From Haloferula rosea (GTDB lineage Bacteria > Verrucomicrobiota > Verrucomicrobiia > Verrucomicrobiales > Akkermansiaceae): a stretch of 64,000 bases of DNA. The DNA lies in contig NZ_JAENII010000002.1 of NCBI RefSeq assembly GCF_016595525.1, forward strand, positions 186,001 to 250,000, in the 5' to 3' direction. The position numbers and the translations under genes were made by a program. The notes beneath the pieces were generated by a model. It ran no database searches, was not told the DNA's origin, and worked only from the letters and a program-made list of their open reading frames with translations. Below, in pieces: positions 45,508 through 56,395 of the stretch (the first letter of the stretch is position 1; each line of letters starts with the position of its first letter).

Positions 45508-46113
45508 ATGCGTTGGATTTACTGGGTGGGATGGCTGCTGTTCCGGAGTGCTTTCCGTTCTCTGTTCGGGCTTCGGATTCGTGGTGCGGAGCATCTTCTG
45601 ACCGAAGGGCCGGTCCTCGTGGTGTCGAATCACGAGAGCTTTCTGGACCCTCCATTGATCGGCACTCTGTACGCCGATGAGATGCACTTCCTCGCCAGAA
45701 AATCCTTGTTCAAGGGGCCGGCCAAGTGGGTTTACCGGCAGTGGAACTCGGTGCCAGTCGACCAGGAGAAGCCCGACATGAGCAGTCTGAAGACGATCAT
45801 CCGCCTGCTGAAACAAGGTCAGCGGGTGCTCGTGTTTCCGGAGGGTGCCCGCACCCAGGATGGTTCGCTGGGCGAAGCGCAACCGGGGGTCGGATTGATT
45901 GCGGTGAAGGCGGGAGTTCCGATTCAGCCGATTCGGATTCGTGGAGCACGGGAGGCGCTGCCTCGCGGAGAGGCGAGGCTCAAGTTCGCGCGGATCGAAG
46001 TCCACATCGGCGAGCCGATCGTACTGACCAAGGAGGATCTCCGGGAGGCCAAGGGAAAGGCGGGTTACAAGCAGGTGGCGGATCGTCTCATGGCGGCCAT
46101 CGCCGACCTGTAA
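45508..46113 (+). CDS. plsC: 1-acyl-sn-glycerol-3-phosphate acyltransferase
   Basis: The 201-residue membrane-associated enzyme has the HxxxxD motif in VVSNHESFLDPPLIGTL (His and Asp), ADEMHFLARKSLFKGPAKWV and the PEGAR block VLVFPEGARTQDGSLGEAQPG, ending VGLIAVKAGVPIQPIRIRGA. It transfers the second acyl chain to give phosphatidic acid. The start at 45508 is 10 bp after cmk, so it completes the tyrA-aroA-cmk-plsC operon. There is a short hydrophobic N-terminus MRWIYWVGWLLFRSAFRSLF. No partner plsY is seen nearby. Confidence 0.92.
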   Translation: MRWIYWVGWLLFRSAFRSLFGLRIRGAEHLLTEGPVLVVSNHESFLDPPLIGTLYADEMHFLARKSLFKGPAKWVYRQWNSVPVDQEKPDMSSLKTIIRLLKQGQRVLVFPEGARTQDGSLGEAQPGVGLIAVKAGVPIQPIRIRGAREALPRGEARLKFARIEVHIGEPIVLTKEDLREAKGKAGYKQVADRLMAAIADL

Positions 46114-46234
46114 CCGATCCATATCCGAATCCTTCTAGCCCCTGCTTTGATCTGGTGGCGGGGTGTTTTGGCACCTCGGGCTGAGGACTCGACGTCAGCC
46201 GGGCTCTGGGTGGCCTTGATGATGGGAGGGCGCG

Positions 46235-46996
46235 TTAGCTCCACTCCATCGCCACGGGGCAGTGGTCGGATCCCATGACTTCGGGTAGAATCGAGGCGTT
46301 CTTCATGCGATCAATCGCATCGTTCGACACGCCGAAGTAGTCGATTCTCCATCCGACGTTCCGACCTCGTGCGCCTCCGCGGTAGCTCCACCACGAATAC
46401 GCTTCCGTGGTGTCCGGGTGGAAATGTCGGAAACTGTCGGTGAATCCCGAGTCAAGGAGCTGGCTGAAACCTGCTCGCTCTTCATCGGAGAATCCGGCGC
46501 TCTTCCGGTTTGCCGCGGGGCGGGCCAGATCGATCTCCTGGTGGGCCACATTGAGATCACCGCAGAAGATCACGGCTTTTCCTGATTCACGAAGTCCAGT
46601 GAGGAACTGACGGAAAGCCTGATCCCATTCCATGCGGTACGGAAGACGACGTAGTTCATTCTGCGCATTGGGCGTGTAGACGTTGACCAGATGGAAGTCT
46701 TCGAATTCCAGCGTGAGGACCCGCCCTTCGGTGTCGTGCTCATCGATCCCGATTCCCCGGCTGACGGAGAGCGGTTCGGTCCGGCTGAAGGTGGCGACCC
46801 CTGAGTAGCCGGCCTTTTGGGCAGAGTTCCAGTAGTCCTTGTAGTTTCCGAATTCGAGGGGGAGTTCGACCTGCTCGGGGCGTGCCTTCGTTTCCTGAAG
46901 ACACAGGATGTCAGGGGCGTGGGAGGCGAGCCATTCCGGCAAGCCCTTGTCGAGGCAGGCACGGATTCCGTTGACGTTCCAGGAAACGAATTTCAT
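46235..46996 (-). CDS. xth: exodeoxyribonuclease III / AP endonuclease
   Basis: The 253-residue protein opens MKFVSWNVNGIRACLDKGLP with the catalytic Asn, followed by DILCLQETKARPEQVELP (Glu metal ligand), GYSGVATFSRTEP, AVIFCGDLNVAHQEIDLARP (Asp/Asn) and a C-terminal EVMGSDHCPVAMEWS with the catalytic Asp-His. It repairs abasic sites. The frame extends to 47044, but the conserved start is ATG 46996. It converges with plsC and lies downstream of rplM-rpsI on the same strand, separated by a terminator. Confidence 0.95.
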   Translation of the reverse strand: MKFVSWNVNGIRACLDKGLPEWLASHAPDILCLQETKARPEQVELPLEFGNYKDYWNSAQKAGYSGVATFSRTEPLSVSRGIGIDEHDTEGRVLTLEFEDFHLVNVYTPNAQNELRRLPYRMEWDQAFRQFLTGLRESGKAVIFCGDLNVAHQEIDLARPAANRKSAGFSDEERAGFSQLLDSGFTDSFRHFHPDTTEAYSWWSYRGGARGRNVGWRIDYFGVSNDAIDRMKNASILPEVMGSDHCPVAMEWS

Positions 46997-47016
46997 GGGC
47001 TGAAGATGTGGAAATG

Positions 47017-47052
47017 AAAAAGGCCGTGCAACCCTGAGGTGCACGGCCTTTT
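47017..47052 (-). terminator. terminator after rpsI
   Basis: Arms AAAAGGCCGTGCA and TGCACGGCCTTTTT form a long hairpin with a 9-nt loop, and T runs on the minus strand give a rho-independent terminator 24 bp after the rpsI stop. Confidence 0.9.
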
Positions 47053-47076
47053 GGAAATCGGAATGGGGTCCACTGA

Positions 47077-47481
47077 TTAACGCTTCGAGAACTGGAAGTT
47101 CTTGCGTGCGCCAGGTTGCCCGGCCTTTTTGCGTTCCTTCATGCGAGGGTCGCGACGAAGGAAGCCGTGAGGCTTGAGCTCTCCCCGAAGTTCGGAGTCG
47201 AACTGGGTCAGTGCGCGGGCTGCAGCGTGGCGGATGGCACCAGCCTGTGAGTTGAGTCCACCACCCTTGACGCTGATGCGGAGATCGAACTTCTTCGCAA
47301 GGCCTGCCTGCTGGAAGGGGGCAAGAACCGTGTTCTGAAGTTGAAGGGTGGGGAGGTAGTCCTCGAACGAACGACCGTTGATGGTGATGGCTCCGGTGCC
47401 TTCGGTCATGTTGATCCGGGCGACGGAGGTCTTACGGCGTCCGGTGGCGGACAAGGTGGCTTTGGCTGCTGCTGCGCTCAT
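47077..47481 (-). CDS. rpsI: 30S ribosomal protein S9
   Basis: The 134-residue protein contains TGRRKTSVARINMTEGTGA, INGRSFEDYLPTLQLQNTVL, ISVKGGGLNSQAGAIRHAAA and the basic C-terminus FLRRDPRMKERKKAGQPGAR with ending FSKR, whose tail contacts P-site tRNA. The short Ala-rich start AAAAKATLSA is extra. It follows rplM by 26 bp as in most bacteria, and ends at a terminator. Confidence 0.97.
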   Translation of the reverse strand: MSAAAAKATLSATGRRKTSVARINMTEGTGAITINGRSFEDYLPTLQLQNTVLAPFQQAGLAKKFDLRISVKGGGLNSQAGAIRHAAARALTQFDSELRGELKPHGFLRRDPRMKERKKAGQPGARKNFQFSKR

Positions 47482-47507
47482 TGAATTGAAAGTTTAGAAT
47501 GAAAAAA

Positions 47508-47939
47508 TCATGCAACCTCGTGGACTTCCGGCTGCTGGGCTTCGTGAGGGTGTTCGGTGCCAGCGTAGACCTTCAGTTTGCCCATCTGAGCGCGACCGAG
47601 GCGGTTCTTGGGAACCATGCCACGAACGGCACGCTCGATGAGGAGAATGGGGCGACGCTTGCGGACCATGCGAGGAGTCTCGACCTTCTGGCCGCCGACA
47701 TAACCGCTGAAGCTGGTGTAGATCTTCTCGCGCTCCTTGTTGCCCGAGAAGCGCACCTTGTCGGCATTGATCACGACCACGAAATCACCGGTATCGATGT
47801 GTGGGGTGAAGATCGCCTTGTGCTTGCCACGCAGAAGGCGGGCAGCCTCAACGGCAACTTGACCGAGGATCTTGTCTTCGGCATCGATCACATACCACTT
47901 GCGCTCGACGTCGGTCGGTTTGGCGGAAAAAGTCTTCAT
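47508..47939 (-). CDS. rplM: 50S ribosomal protein L13
   Basis: The 143-residue protein has [59 protein letters not shown] and [20 protein letters not shown], the usual L13 signatures. It heads the rplM-rpsI operon. The gap to the divergent infA gene is 333 bp and must hold the promoters. The C-terminus [14 protein letters not shown] is normal for the family. Confidence 0.97.
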   Translation of the reverse strand: MKTFSAKPTDVERKWYVIDAEDKILGQVAVEAARLLRGKHKAIFTPHIDTGDFVVVINADKVRFSGNKEREKIYTSFSGYVGGQKVETPRMVRKRRPILLIERAVRGMVPKNRLGRAQMGKLKVYAGTEHPHEAQQPEVHEVA

Positions 47940-48272
47940 GGTGTTGGCAGATGGGCTTCCGGGTGTTCTGAAACGGTGGGGAAAGTGCCCCTACGCGGAA
48001 GGGCGGGCAAGCTAGGGAGACGCCCTAAGGGTGTCAATCGGAAATCCTGAAAGAAAATCGACGTTTCTCGGGGGCTGGCGAGATGGGTGTTTCAGGTTTG
48101 TTAAATAAAACCCATTTTCGTGAACTCGAACGGCTCTCAGGCAGGAATGGTGGGTTGTCGGTCATGGGGGGGCGCACGAATGACGGTCGGTTTTTGGAAT
48201 TGATTCCGAATCTCCTATCTCTAAGAGTCCGCCCGGGCGCTTCCATTTCTAGGAAGTGTCCGCAGTAATCTA
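47940..48272. other. divergent promoter region between rplM and infA
   Basis: No gene is seen in these 333 bp. An A/T-rich block, GTTTGTTAAATAAAACCC at about 48096, and a TTGATT...TATCTC pair at 48199-48222 may belong to promoters for infA. A CCCTAAGGG palindrome near 48024 on the rplM side might be part of the ribosomal operon leader. None is certain. Confidence 0.4.
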
Positions 48273-48587
48273 ATGAGTAACGGTAATCGAAGAAGACGCG
48301 GCGGTCGCCGTGGAGGTGGTGGCAGAAGGCGCCGAAATCACGAACGGAAGGTGAAGCCCTCGGATGGAAACGACGAGGAGAAGTCCGTGGAAGTGGAGGG
48401 AACCATCACTTCGGTGCTCGCGGGCACGCAGTTCCGAGTCCAGCTTCAGAGTGGCCACGAGGTCTTGGCCCACATTTCCGGAAAGATGCGCAAGCGCTTC
48501 ATTCGCTTGGTCATCGGTGACCGCGTGAAGATGGAGATGTCGCCCTATGACGTCACCAAGGCGCGGATCACCTTCCGCTTGGGCTGA
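48273..48587 (+). CDS. infA: translation initiation factor IF-1 with basic N-terminal extension
   Basis: The 104-residue protein ends in a canonical IF-1: [59 protein letters not shown], and FRLG. It occupies the ribosomal A-site with IF-2 and IF-3. The first 35 residues, [20 protein letters not shown], are an Arg/Gly-rich extension not found in E. coli IF-1 (72 residues). The extension could bind RNA. The gene is transcribed alone, with terminators after it. The second IF-1-like protein at 41775 lacks this extension. Confidence 0.93.
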   Translation: MSNGNRRRRGGRRGGGGRRRRNHERKVKPSDGNDEEKSVEVEGTITSVLAGTQFRVQLQSGHEVLAHISGKMRKRFIRLVIGDRVKMEMSPYDVTKARITFRLG

Positions 48588-48601
48588 AGGGCCCTACACT
48601 G

Positions 48602-48668
48602 TTTCCCTGCGACGCAGGGAAAGGAGGCAAGGCAGCAGGTGACCCCGTCACTTCGCTGCCTTTCTTTT
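48602..48668 (+). terminator. two consecutive hairpins after infA
   Basis: TTTCCCTGC-GAC-GCAGGGAAA at 48602-48622 is followed by AAGGCAGC/GCTGCCTT with an inner GGTGAC/GTCACT stem and TCTTTT. The second is a probable rho-independent terminator. Confidence 0.8.
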
Positions 48669-48677
48669 GGCCTGGGA

Positions 48678-49451
48678 CTACGATTGCTCGTCGACGGTGA
48701 TCTCGATTTCTTCGAGATTTGCGGCATTGTCCCTCCGCTCGAGTTCGATTTCTCCGAAAACGCCCCTTTGGCGGATCATGAACTGGTTCATTTTCATGAG
48801 TTCGAGGATGGCGAGGAAGGTGACGATGACTTCCGGCTTGCTGGCGGCTGAAGCGAACAGTTCATCGAAGCGGGCCGCCTGACCCGGTGCAAAGGTGTTG
48901 AGAAGCAACTCGATCTTGTCGGCAACCGTGAAGCGGTCATCGACGATGTCCCCCAGGTCGTGGGACTCCTCGAAGCGCTTCAGCACATTCTGGAACGCGC
49001 GGATGAGGTCGAAGATGGAGACCTCGGCAAGAGGGGCGGGGTCGGGATCGACTTCCTGCGGTTCGGGCTGCAAAGCGAAGCGGTCCTCCTGCTCGACCTC
49101 CTTTTGGCTCAGGAATCCGGCGGCATCCTTGAATTTCTTGTACTCGATCAACTGGCGGATCAGCTCCCAGCGAGGATCATCCTCCTCGGCATCCTCCTCC
49201 GGAGGTTGTTCCTGTCTTGGCAAGAGCGTGCGGCTCTTGAGGTACATCAGATTCGCCGCCATGACGATGAACTCGGCGGCGAGGTCGATGTTGAGCATGC
49301 GGAAGGTTTCGATGTAGTCGAGATACTGACTCGTGATTCTCGCGATTGAGATATTCTGGATGTCCACTTCATCCTTCTTGATGAGGTAGAGCAGCAGATC
49401 GAGTGGTCCTTCGAAGATTTCGAGTCGGACTTTGTAGTCATCACCTTCCAC
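48678..49451 (-). CDS. scpA: segregation and condensation protein ScpA
   Basis: The 257-residue kleisin opens YKVRLEIFEGPLDLLLYLIK, with DIQNISIARITSQYLDYIET and AAEFIVMAANLMYLKSRTLL, the SMC-head-binding N-terminal part. A long acidic linker (PPEEDAEEDD) precedes the C-terminal winged helix (VTFLAILELMKMNQFMIRQ). It bridges the SMC dimer with ScpB for chromosome segregation. GTG at 49451 is the start. ScpB is not adjacent, although these genes are often neighbours. It converges with infA. Confidence 0.93.
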   Translation of the reverse strand: MEGDDYKVRLEIFEGPLDLLLYLIKKDEVDIQNISIARITSQYLDYIETFRMLNIDLAAEFIVMAANLMYLKSRTLLPRQEQPPEEDAEEDDPRWELIRQLIEYKKFKDAAGFLSQKEVEQEDRFALQPEPQEVDPDPAPLAEVSIFDLIRAFQNVLKRFEESHDLGDIVDDRFTVADKIELLLNTFAPGQAARFDELFASAASKPEVIVTFLAILELMKMNQFMIRQRGVFGEIELERRDNAANLEEIEITVDEQS

Positions 49452-49557
49452 GCCCGTCTGCCTACGGGAAGAGAGGGACCGGGGCTAGGCAAATTTGCCT
49501 CGCTTGTCACGGGAGGGCTCGCTCTAATTCGGGCCAGCCCTCGAGAGGGTCCGATGT

Positions 49558-51177
49558 ATGGAAGCTCAGGAATCCCAAGACTTCAATCAGCGCCTCAGCC
49601 AGTGGATCGCCAGCCAAGGATTCTGGTTTCAACTGAGGCACTCGCTTTCGAGCGGTGGTGGCTGGTCGGGGGCGTTGTTTCACCTGCTGCGGATGGGGTT
49701 CAAGGTCCTGCTGCTGATGGTCGTCATCGGTTTGGGTTTCGGATACTACCTCGTCAAACGGGTGGATTCGCAGGCGTTCCGCGATGGGATTGTCGAGGGT
49801 CTGGGTGAGACCATCGGAGCCGAGAAGACCGAGGTGTCGGGATTCAAGCGGATCCAAGGGAAGGCGATGATTCGTCGTGTGGGTGCCGAGGGCGGCGAGC
49901 AGAGTTTTTTCGAGTCCTTGGAAGCTCGATACCTGACTTTTGACATGGGGATGCTGGATGGTGTGCTCAAGGAATGGGATGCAGGGGTCATCGAGTGCAA
50001 CCAATTGGATGTGGAACTCAAGGCGGGGGCCAGTTCGGCGGAGGCGGCCAATTGGGCGGCCGAGTCATTTTTTGCGAGGGATCCGAACTTTCTCCTGCGC
50101 GGGATTGAATCGACCACAACGAGGATCAGTTGGGGCTATTTCGAACGGGCCTACGGAGGGATACGGGGCAGTAAAATGACGGCCAACCGGGTGGGCGATG
50201 GATGGAGATTCGGCTTCAAGGGGGGCACCTTTTCCCAGAACTGGATGCGGGACTTCAAGATCGAGGACCTTGTGGTTTACTGCAGTCCGGATGGAGGGAT
50301 GGTGGTCGAGAAGGGGGAATTTGCGGCTGGGGACGGGAAAGTCGAATTCCGGAACGTGAAGGCTGTGGGTGGGGAGCGACCGGTGCTCTCGGGGTCGATC
50401 TTGTTCTCACGCGTGCCGCTCAGGGAAATTCTGCCCGGTCACCTGGAGACCGTGGTGTCGGGAACCGTCTCCGGGGAGTTTGAGATCGGAGGGTCAACGA
50501 ACTCCGCTGAAGGGGTGACCTTCGCCGGCCGGGTGGAGTTGGACGGCAGAGACACGATTTCGGTGCGCAGGGGGTTCCGTCTTTTTGAGGCCCTCGACGT
50601 GGTCGATGTCTTCAATACCTACCGTCGCGTGGACTTTGATGAGGGTGGTTTTGACCTGAAGACAGGGCGGGGAGTCCTGGAGCTGTCAGGACTGGATCTG
50701 ACGGCATCCGGATTGATGAGCATGCAGGGACGGATGACGATCCGTCGTCCTGAAGGAGATGAGATCGAGCGTCTCGTCGGAGGGGCTGACGCGGTTGACG
50801 GAGCGATGTCGGGTCTCGGGGTCGACAAGGAGAGTGAGTTGACGATGACGCTGAAGAAGGCGGCAGAAGCGGAGAAGAAGGCTGAGACCGGCGAGAATGT
50901 GGACGAAGAGAACGAGAAGTTTTTCTCCGAGATGGGAGAAGCACGTCGACTTCGCCGTGAGCAGATGGAACGCACGCGCAGGGCCTTTCTGTTTGAGGGA
51001 GGCGTTCGGATCATGATCCCGGGCGATGCCTTCGAGAGGTCACGGGTGCTGCGTGAACGCTTCCCGGTGGATCAGGCGACCGGCCAGATTGGTATCGACG
51101 TGCCTCTGGAGGGAACTCTCAACGAACTCACGACCCAGCTTGCCGAGGAAATTCTTCGGCTGGGAACGGTGGACTGA
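49558..51177 (+). CDS. single-pass membrane protein, AsmA-like
   Basis: The 539-residue protein has one transmembrane segment GFKVLLLMVVIGLGFGYYLV near residue 47-66 and a large beta-rich extracytoplasmic part with strands such as SFFESLEARYLTFDMGMLDG, GKVEFRNVKAVGGERPVL and KTGRGVLELSGLDLTASGLM. ASGLMSMQGRMTI and VPLREILPGHLETV recall AsmA/DUF3971-type lipid-transfer proteins, but no firm family match is claimed. A charged helical stretch (KKAAEAEKKAETGENVDE) precedes the C-terminus. The gene stands alone, divergent from scpA, and convergent with metF. Confidence 0.65.
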   Translation: MEAQESQDFNQRLSQWIASQGFWFQLRHSLSSGGGWSGALFHLLRMGFKVLLLMVVIGLGFGYYLVKRVDSQAFRDGIVEGLGETIGAEKTEVSGFKRIQGKAMIRRVGAEGGEQSFFESLEARYLTFDMGMLDGVLKEWDAGVIECNQLDVELKAGASSAEAANWAAESFFARDPNFLLRGIESTTTRISWGYFERAYGGIRGSKMTANRVGDGWRFGFKGGTFSQNWMRDFKIEDLVVYCSPDGGMVVEKGEFAAGDGKVEFRNVKAVGGERPVLSGSILFSRVPLREILPGHLETVVSGTVSGEFEIGGSTNSAEGVTFAGRVELDGRDTISVRRGFRLFEALDVVDVFNTYRRVDFDEGGFDLKTGRGVLELSGLDLTASGLMSMQGRMTIRRPEGDEIERLVGGADAVDGAMSGLGVDKESELTMTLKKAAEAEKKAETGENVDEENEKFFSEMGEARRLRREQMERTRRAFLFEGGVRIMIPGDAFERSRVLRERFPVDQATGQIGIDVPLEGTLNELTTQLAEEILRLGTVD

Positions 51178-51196
51178 TATCTGCCGGGCCCCGCTT

Positions 51197-52105
51197 TCAG
51201 CCCTTGGCCGGGCTCATGCCCATGCTGGCGTAGATTTCGCGAGTCGCCCCGCTCTTGTTCAGCGTGTAGAAGTGGATGCCGTCGACGTCATGGTCGAGGA
51301 GCTCGACGCACTGCTGGGCAGCATAGTGGACGCCGACCTTTTCCACGGCGTCCGGGTCATCGCCGGCCCGCTCGAGCGCACGAATCAACTTTGCCGGAAA
51401 CCGCGCACCTGCGGCCAGATCCGCCATGCGGCGCATCCCCTTGGTTGTGGTGACCGGCATGATGCCCGCAAGAATGGGAACATCGATCCCAGCCAGGCGG
51501 CACCGATCACGAAAGTCGAAGAAGTCGTGGTTGTCGAAGAACAGCTGGGTGCAGATGTAATCCGCGCCGGCGTCGACTTTCGCCTTCAGATGATCGAGCT
51601 CGACCAGTCGGTTGGGAGTCGCGGGGTGGCCCTCGGGAAAGCCTGCGACGCCGATGCCGAAGCCCCGGGGATCAGGATGGCGTCCGGATTCGTTGAATCG
51701 TTTGATGAAGGCCACCAGGTCCGCGGCATGGCGAAACGGCGTGTCTGACCAATCGTAGTCCGGCCAGTCCTTGGGCGGGTCGCCTCGGAGGGCAAGGATG
51801 TTGCTGACGCCTGCTTCCGCGTAGCGGATCAGAATCTGTTCGATTTCTTCCTCCGAGTGGCCAACGCAGGTGAGGTGGGGAACCGGTGAGGTCTTGGTGG
51901 TCTGCTTGATGCGCACGACGAGATCATGGGTGGCGTCACGCGTGCTTCCCCCTGCACCGTAGGTCACGGAAACGAAGGAAGGATCGTAGGCCTCAAGGTC
52001 GACGATGGTTTGGTAGAGGGCTTCCCAAGCCGAATCGCTTTTTGGCGGGAAAAACTCGAAGGAAAAGGTTGGGCGGCGTGCCGCAAGGATGTCTTGAATG
52101 TGCAT
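51197..52105 (-). CDS. metF: 5,10-methylenetetrahydrofolate reductase
   Basis: The 302-residue FAD enzyme has TFSFEFFPPKSDSAWEALYQ, FVSVTYGAGGSTRDATHDLV, HLTCVGHSEEEIEQILIRYA, GVSNILALRGDPPKDWPDYD and the C-terminal VDAGADYICTQLFFDNHDFF, all MetF signatures. It makes 5-methyl-THF for methionine synthesis. No other methionine genes are near. The promoter is in the 143-bp gap to the EF-hand gene. Length is normal (E. coli MetF 296). Confidence 0.95.
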   Translation of the reverse strand: MHIQDILAARRPTFSFEFFPPKSDSAWEALYQTIVDLEAYDPSFVSVTYGAGGSTRDATHDLVVRIKQTTKTSPVPHLTCVGHSEEEIEQILIRYAEAGVSNILALRGDPPKDWPDYDWSDTPFRHAADLVAFIKRFNESGRHPDPRGFGIGVAGFPEGHPATPNRLVELDHLKAKVDAGADYICTQLFFDNHDFFDFRDRCRLAGIDVPILAGIMPVTTTKGMRRMADLAAGARFPAKLIRALERAGDDPDAVEKVGVHYAAQQCVELLDHDVDGIHFYTLNKSGATREIYASMGMSPAKG

Positions 52106-52248
52106 GGTCGCGCGTCGGCCGTCATCATCAGGCGGTTGGCGGGGATCAGGCTACCAAAAAGTGGGGGTCAACCCGCAACCATTGCCGGCTGTCCGGGTTT
52201 ACAAGGTCGGGTGGCGTTCACTTTGAATCATCGACCCAAACAAATGCC

Positions 52249-53148
52249 ATGAAATCATCGTTCTTGATCAGTCTCGCTCTTGTTGCTTTTGGAGTCGCCG
52301 ATGCGGAGGTCCCGGGCAACAAGGATGGGGAACGTCGTCCTCAGGGGCAGCGTCCACCGGGTGAAGGAGGTCGGAGGAGCTTTGCCGATTTCGTGAAGAA
52401 GGCGGATACCGATGGTGACGGCAAGGTCTCGCGCGCGGAATTCATGGTCCTTGAGAGGCTCGCCAAGTTGAGTGAGCAGCAAAGAGGGGAAATGTTCGAG
52501 CGGCTCGACAAGAACGGTGACGGCTTTGTCGATGCCGTCGAAGTGAGGGTTCCGGGCCGATCTCCCGGCGGAAAAGGGGAAGGACTTCGCTTGCCGGAAC
52601 TCGATCAGGACAAGAGCGGTTCAGTCAGTTACGAGGAGTTCCTGCAAAGCGAGTTCGTACAGCGGATCCCGGAAGAGCGGCGACGTGGATTTTTCGAACG
52701 CTTGGACCGCAACGGAGATGGCGTGCTTTCGCCCAAGGACCGTTTCGGGGGACGGATGGGTGGTGGAAGGGACAAGGGGCCAGGTGGCCCGGGTGGACGC
52801 CGTCCGGATGCTCCGCGACCCGACATGGCAGAGCGTTTTGAAACCATGGATTTGAACAAGGATGGTGTGGTGGACTTCGAGGAGTTCAGGCAAGCACCGG
52901 GTATGGAAGGGCGTAGCGAGGATGCTCAGGAAGATCGGTTTGAGGAATTGGACCGGAATGGCGACCTGAAACTTCAGCGGGATGAATTCAAGAAGCCGCA
53001 AGGCGCCCCGGGGAGCGATCCTCGGAGGGGGCGCCCTCAAGGAGGATTGGAACGCGGCGAGCGACCGGAGGGAGTCAAGGCACCCAAGGACGGGCGTGGG
53101 CCGAAGCCTGATCGGGAACGCCCTGCCATGGAGCAGCCGGACGCGTAA
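52249..53148 (+). CDS. secreted EF-hand protein with six calcium loops
   Basis: The 299-residue protein has a signal peptide (MKSSFLISLALVAFGVADA) and six EF-hand loops: DTDGDGKVSRAEF, DKNGDGFVDAVEV, DQDKSGSVSYEEF, DRNGDGVLSPKDR, DLNKDGVVDFEEF and DRNGDLKLQRDEF. They are separated by Gly/Pro/Arg-rich low-complexity linkers. Positions 1, 3, 5 and 12 of most loops are Asp/Asn/Asp and Glu-like, so calcium binding is likely; the fourth and sixth loops end atypically. Such proteins are common in marine Planctomycetes and Verrucomicrobia. It ends with a strong terminator. Its role is unknown. Confidence 0.88.
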   Translation: MKSSFLISLALVAFGVADAEVPGNKDGERRPQGQRPPGEGGRRSFADFVKKADTDGDGKVSRAEFMVLERLAKLSEQQRGEMFERLDKNGDGFVDAVEVRVPGRSPGGKGEGLRLPELDQDKSGSVSYEEFLQSEFVQRIPEERRRGFFERLDRNGDGVLSPKDRFGGRMGGGRDKGPGGPGGRRPDAPRPDMAERFETMDLNKDGVVDFEEFRQAPGMEGRSEDAQEDRFEELDRNGDLKLQRDEFKKPQGAPGSDPRRGRPQGGLERGERPEGVKAPKDGRGPKPDRERPAMEQPDA

Positions 53149-53188
53149 GATTGGCTGGATTGGTTTCGGCGAAGGGATTCGCCAAAGC

Positions 53189-53222
53189 AAAAAGACCGAG
53201 TGGCTGAGCCACTCGGTCTTTT
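53189..53222. terminator. bidirectional terminator between EF-hand gene and sdhA
   Basis: AAAAGACCGAGTGGC and its complement GCCACTCGGTCTTTT form a near-perfect hairpin with A and T runs at the ends. It can serve both converging transcripts. Confidence 0.92.
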
Positions 53223-53256
53223 CGTTTGATTCGGTCGCTGTCCCTTGAGCCTGCGC

Positions 53257-55233
<1,977 letters not shown>

Positions 55234-55239
55234 GATTTC

Positions 55240-55932
55240 TTAGGAGCCGAAGTTGAAGAATAGAATGGAAACCGGGATGGAAACGAAACCGACCCAGATG
55301 ACTATGGCGTAGCCGATGCTCAGTGCATCAAGCATCGCCGCGCTTTTGTTGGAGCGGAGGCCCAGCGTCTGGAACATCGATTGGACCCCGTGGCTGAGGT
55401 GGGAACAGAGCAAGGTCATGGCGACAATGTAGAACAGGACGACGAGCCAGTTCTGGAATCCAACGATGACCATCTGATGCGGGCTTTCAGCCGCGATCCG
55501 CGCAAGTTCGGGATCCGTGCGGACAGTAAAGTGAAGGATGTGGAAGATCACGAAGGCCAGAATGGTGAGACCGCTCCACACCATGATGAGTGAGGATTTC
55601 TTGGCCTGGATCACGGCCTTGTTTTCGTAGCTCTGGCGAGCGCTCTTGTTTCGCCTCGTCAGAGAAATGGTCGCGGCGACGTGGATGACCAGACAGGCGA
55701 GCATGATGACGCGGAAGATCCAGATGCCAGCTCCATGGAGCATGTGATGGAGGAACTCCGCGTAGGCATCGAATGCCTCGGGGCCGGCATAGATGAGCAT
55801 GTTTCCTCCCAGATGGCCGGCGAGGAAAAGAGTGAGGACGACACCGGTGAGCGCCACCAGCAACTTCTTGCCGATGGTGGAGTGCCAAATCCGCGAAATG
55901 ATCGGGAGTTTGCAACAAGAGGATGAGTTCAT
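55240..55932 (-). CDS. sdhC: succinate dehydrogenase cytochrome b subunit (SdhC, type B)
   Basis: The 230-residue protein has five membrane segments: GKKLLVALTGVVLTLFLAGH, IWIFRVIMLACLVIHVAATI, SLIMVWSGLTILAFVIFHIL, NWLVVLFYIVAMTLLCSHLS and GYAIVIWVGFVSIPVSILFF. His residues in the GHLGGN, HMLHG, HVAAT, FHILHF and SHLSHG contexts are candidates to bind two hemes. It is the anchor of the B-type SQR/QFR, where SdhC and SdhD are one protein. It starts the sdhCA pair. The upstream membrane gene at 56051 is on the same strand but separated by 118 bp. Confidence 0.92.
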   Translation of the reverse strand: MNSSSCCKLPIISRIWHSTIGKKLLVALTGVVLTLFLAGHLGGNMLIYAGPEAFDAYAEFLHHMLHGAGIWIFRVIMLACLVIHVAATISLTRRNKSARQSYENKAVIQAKKSSLIMVWSGLTILAFVIFHILHFTVRTDPELARIAAESPHQMVIVGFQNWLVVLFYIVAMTLLCSHLSHGVQSMFQTLGLRSNKSAAMLDALSIGYAIVIWVGFVSIPVSILFFNFGS

Positions 55933-56050
55933 TGGCTGAATCGAGGTAACGAGATTCGTTCGGACTGAGGGTTATGAGTAGAGCTCGTGGCGCGCAAGTG
56001 GAGAGTCTCCATGTCGGAGGAAATGCAGCAAATTCGATCAATGATGCCCA

Positions 56051-56395
56051 TTAGAACGGCTTGAACTGTCCCAGGTAGGTGGCAAAGGCAGCGATCACGA
56101 GACAAATGGAAACGAGGGCAGCGGGGGAAAGCACCTTTCGTTTGGCCAGCACGGGAGCGACTCCCAGCGCCAGCCAGAGGAGGATCTTCGTGTGCCACCA
56201 TCCTCCAGACTTCACCAGGTCCATCGAAAACACCATGTGAAGGCCGACCAGGAGCAGGAGAAGCAGGGAGACCCCGTGCAGGATGGAGGCGAACTTTTTC
56301 TTCTCCTCACTAGGTCCGAGGCAGATGGCACCAAGGGAGCCGACAACGCCGAAAGCGGCGATCACATGAATGAGGGTGAAGTATCGTGGGTCCAT
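56051..56395 (-). CDS. small four-helix membrane protein
   Basis: From ATG 56395 the product has 114 residues with four hydrophobic helices: YFTLIHVIAAFGVVGSLGAI, GVSLLLLLLVGLHMVFSMDL, ILLWLALGVAPVLA and PAALVSICLVIAAFATYLG. His residues in TLIHVIAAFG and GLHMVFS could bind heme or metal, but no family is recognised. It lies upstream of sdhC on the same strand, with 118 bp between, and might be involved in respiration. The longer 155-residue frame has a charged non-membrane N-terminus and is rejected. Confidence 0.7.
   Translation of the reverse strand: MDPRYFTLIHVIAAFGVVGSLGAICLGPSEEKKKFASILHGVSLLLLLLVGLHMVFSMDLVKSGGWWHTKILLWLALGVAPVLAKRKVLSPAALVSICLVIAAFATYLGQFKPF

Noticed and set aside
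49403-49636. Plus-strand frame overlapping the scpA start
   Set aside because: No protein-like pattern, and it covers two well-supported genes.
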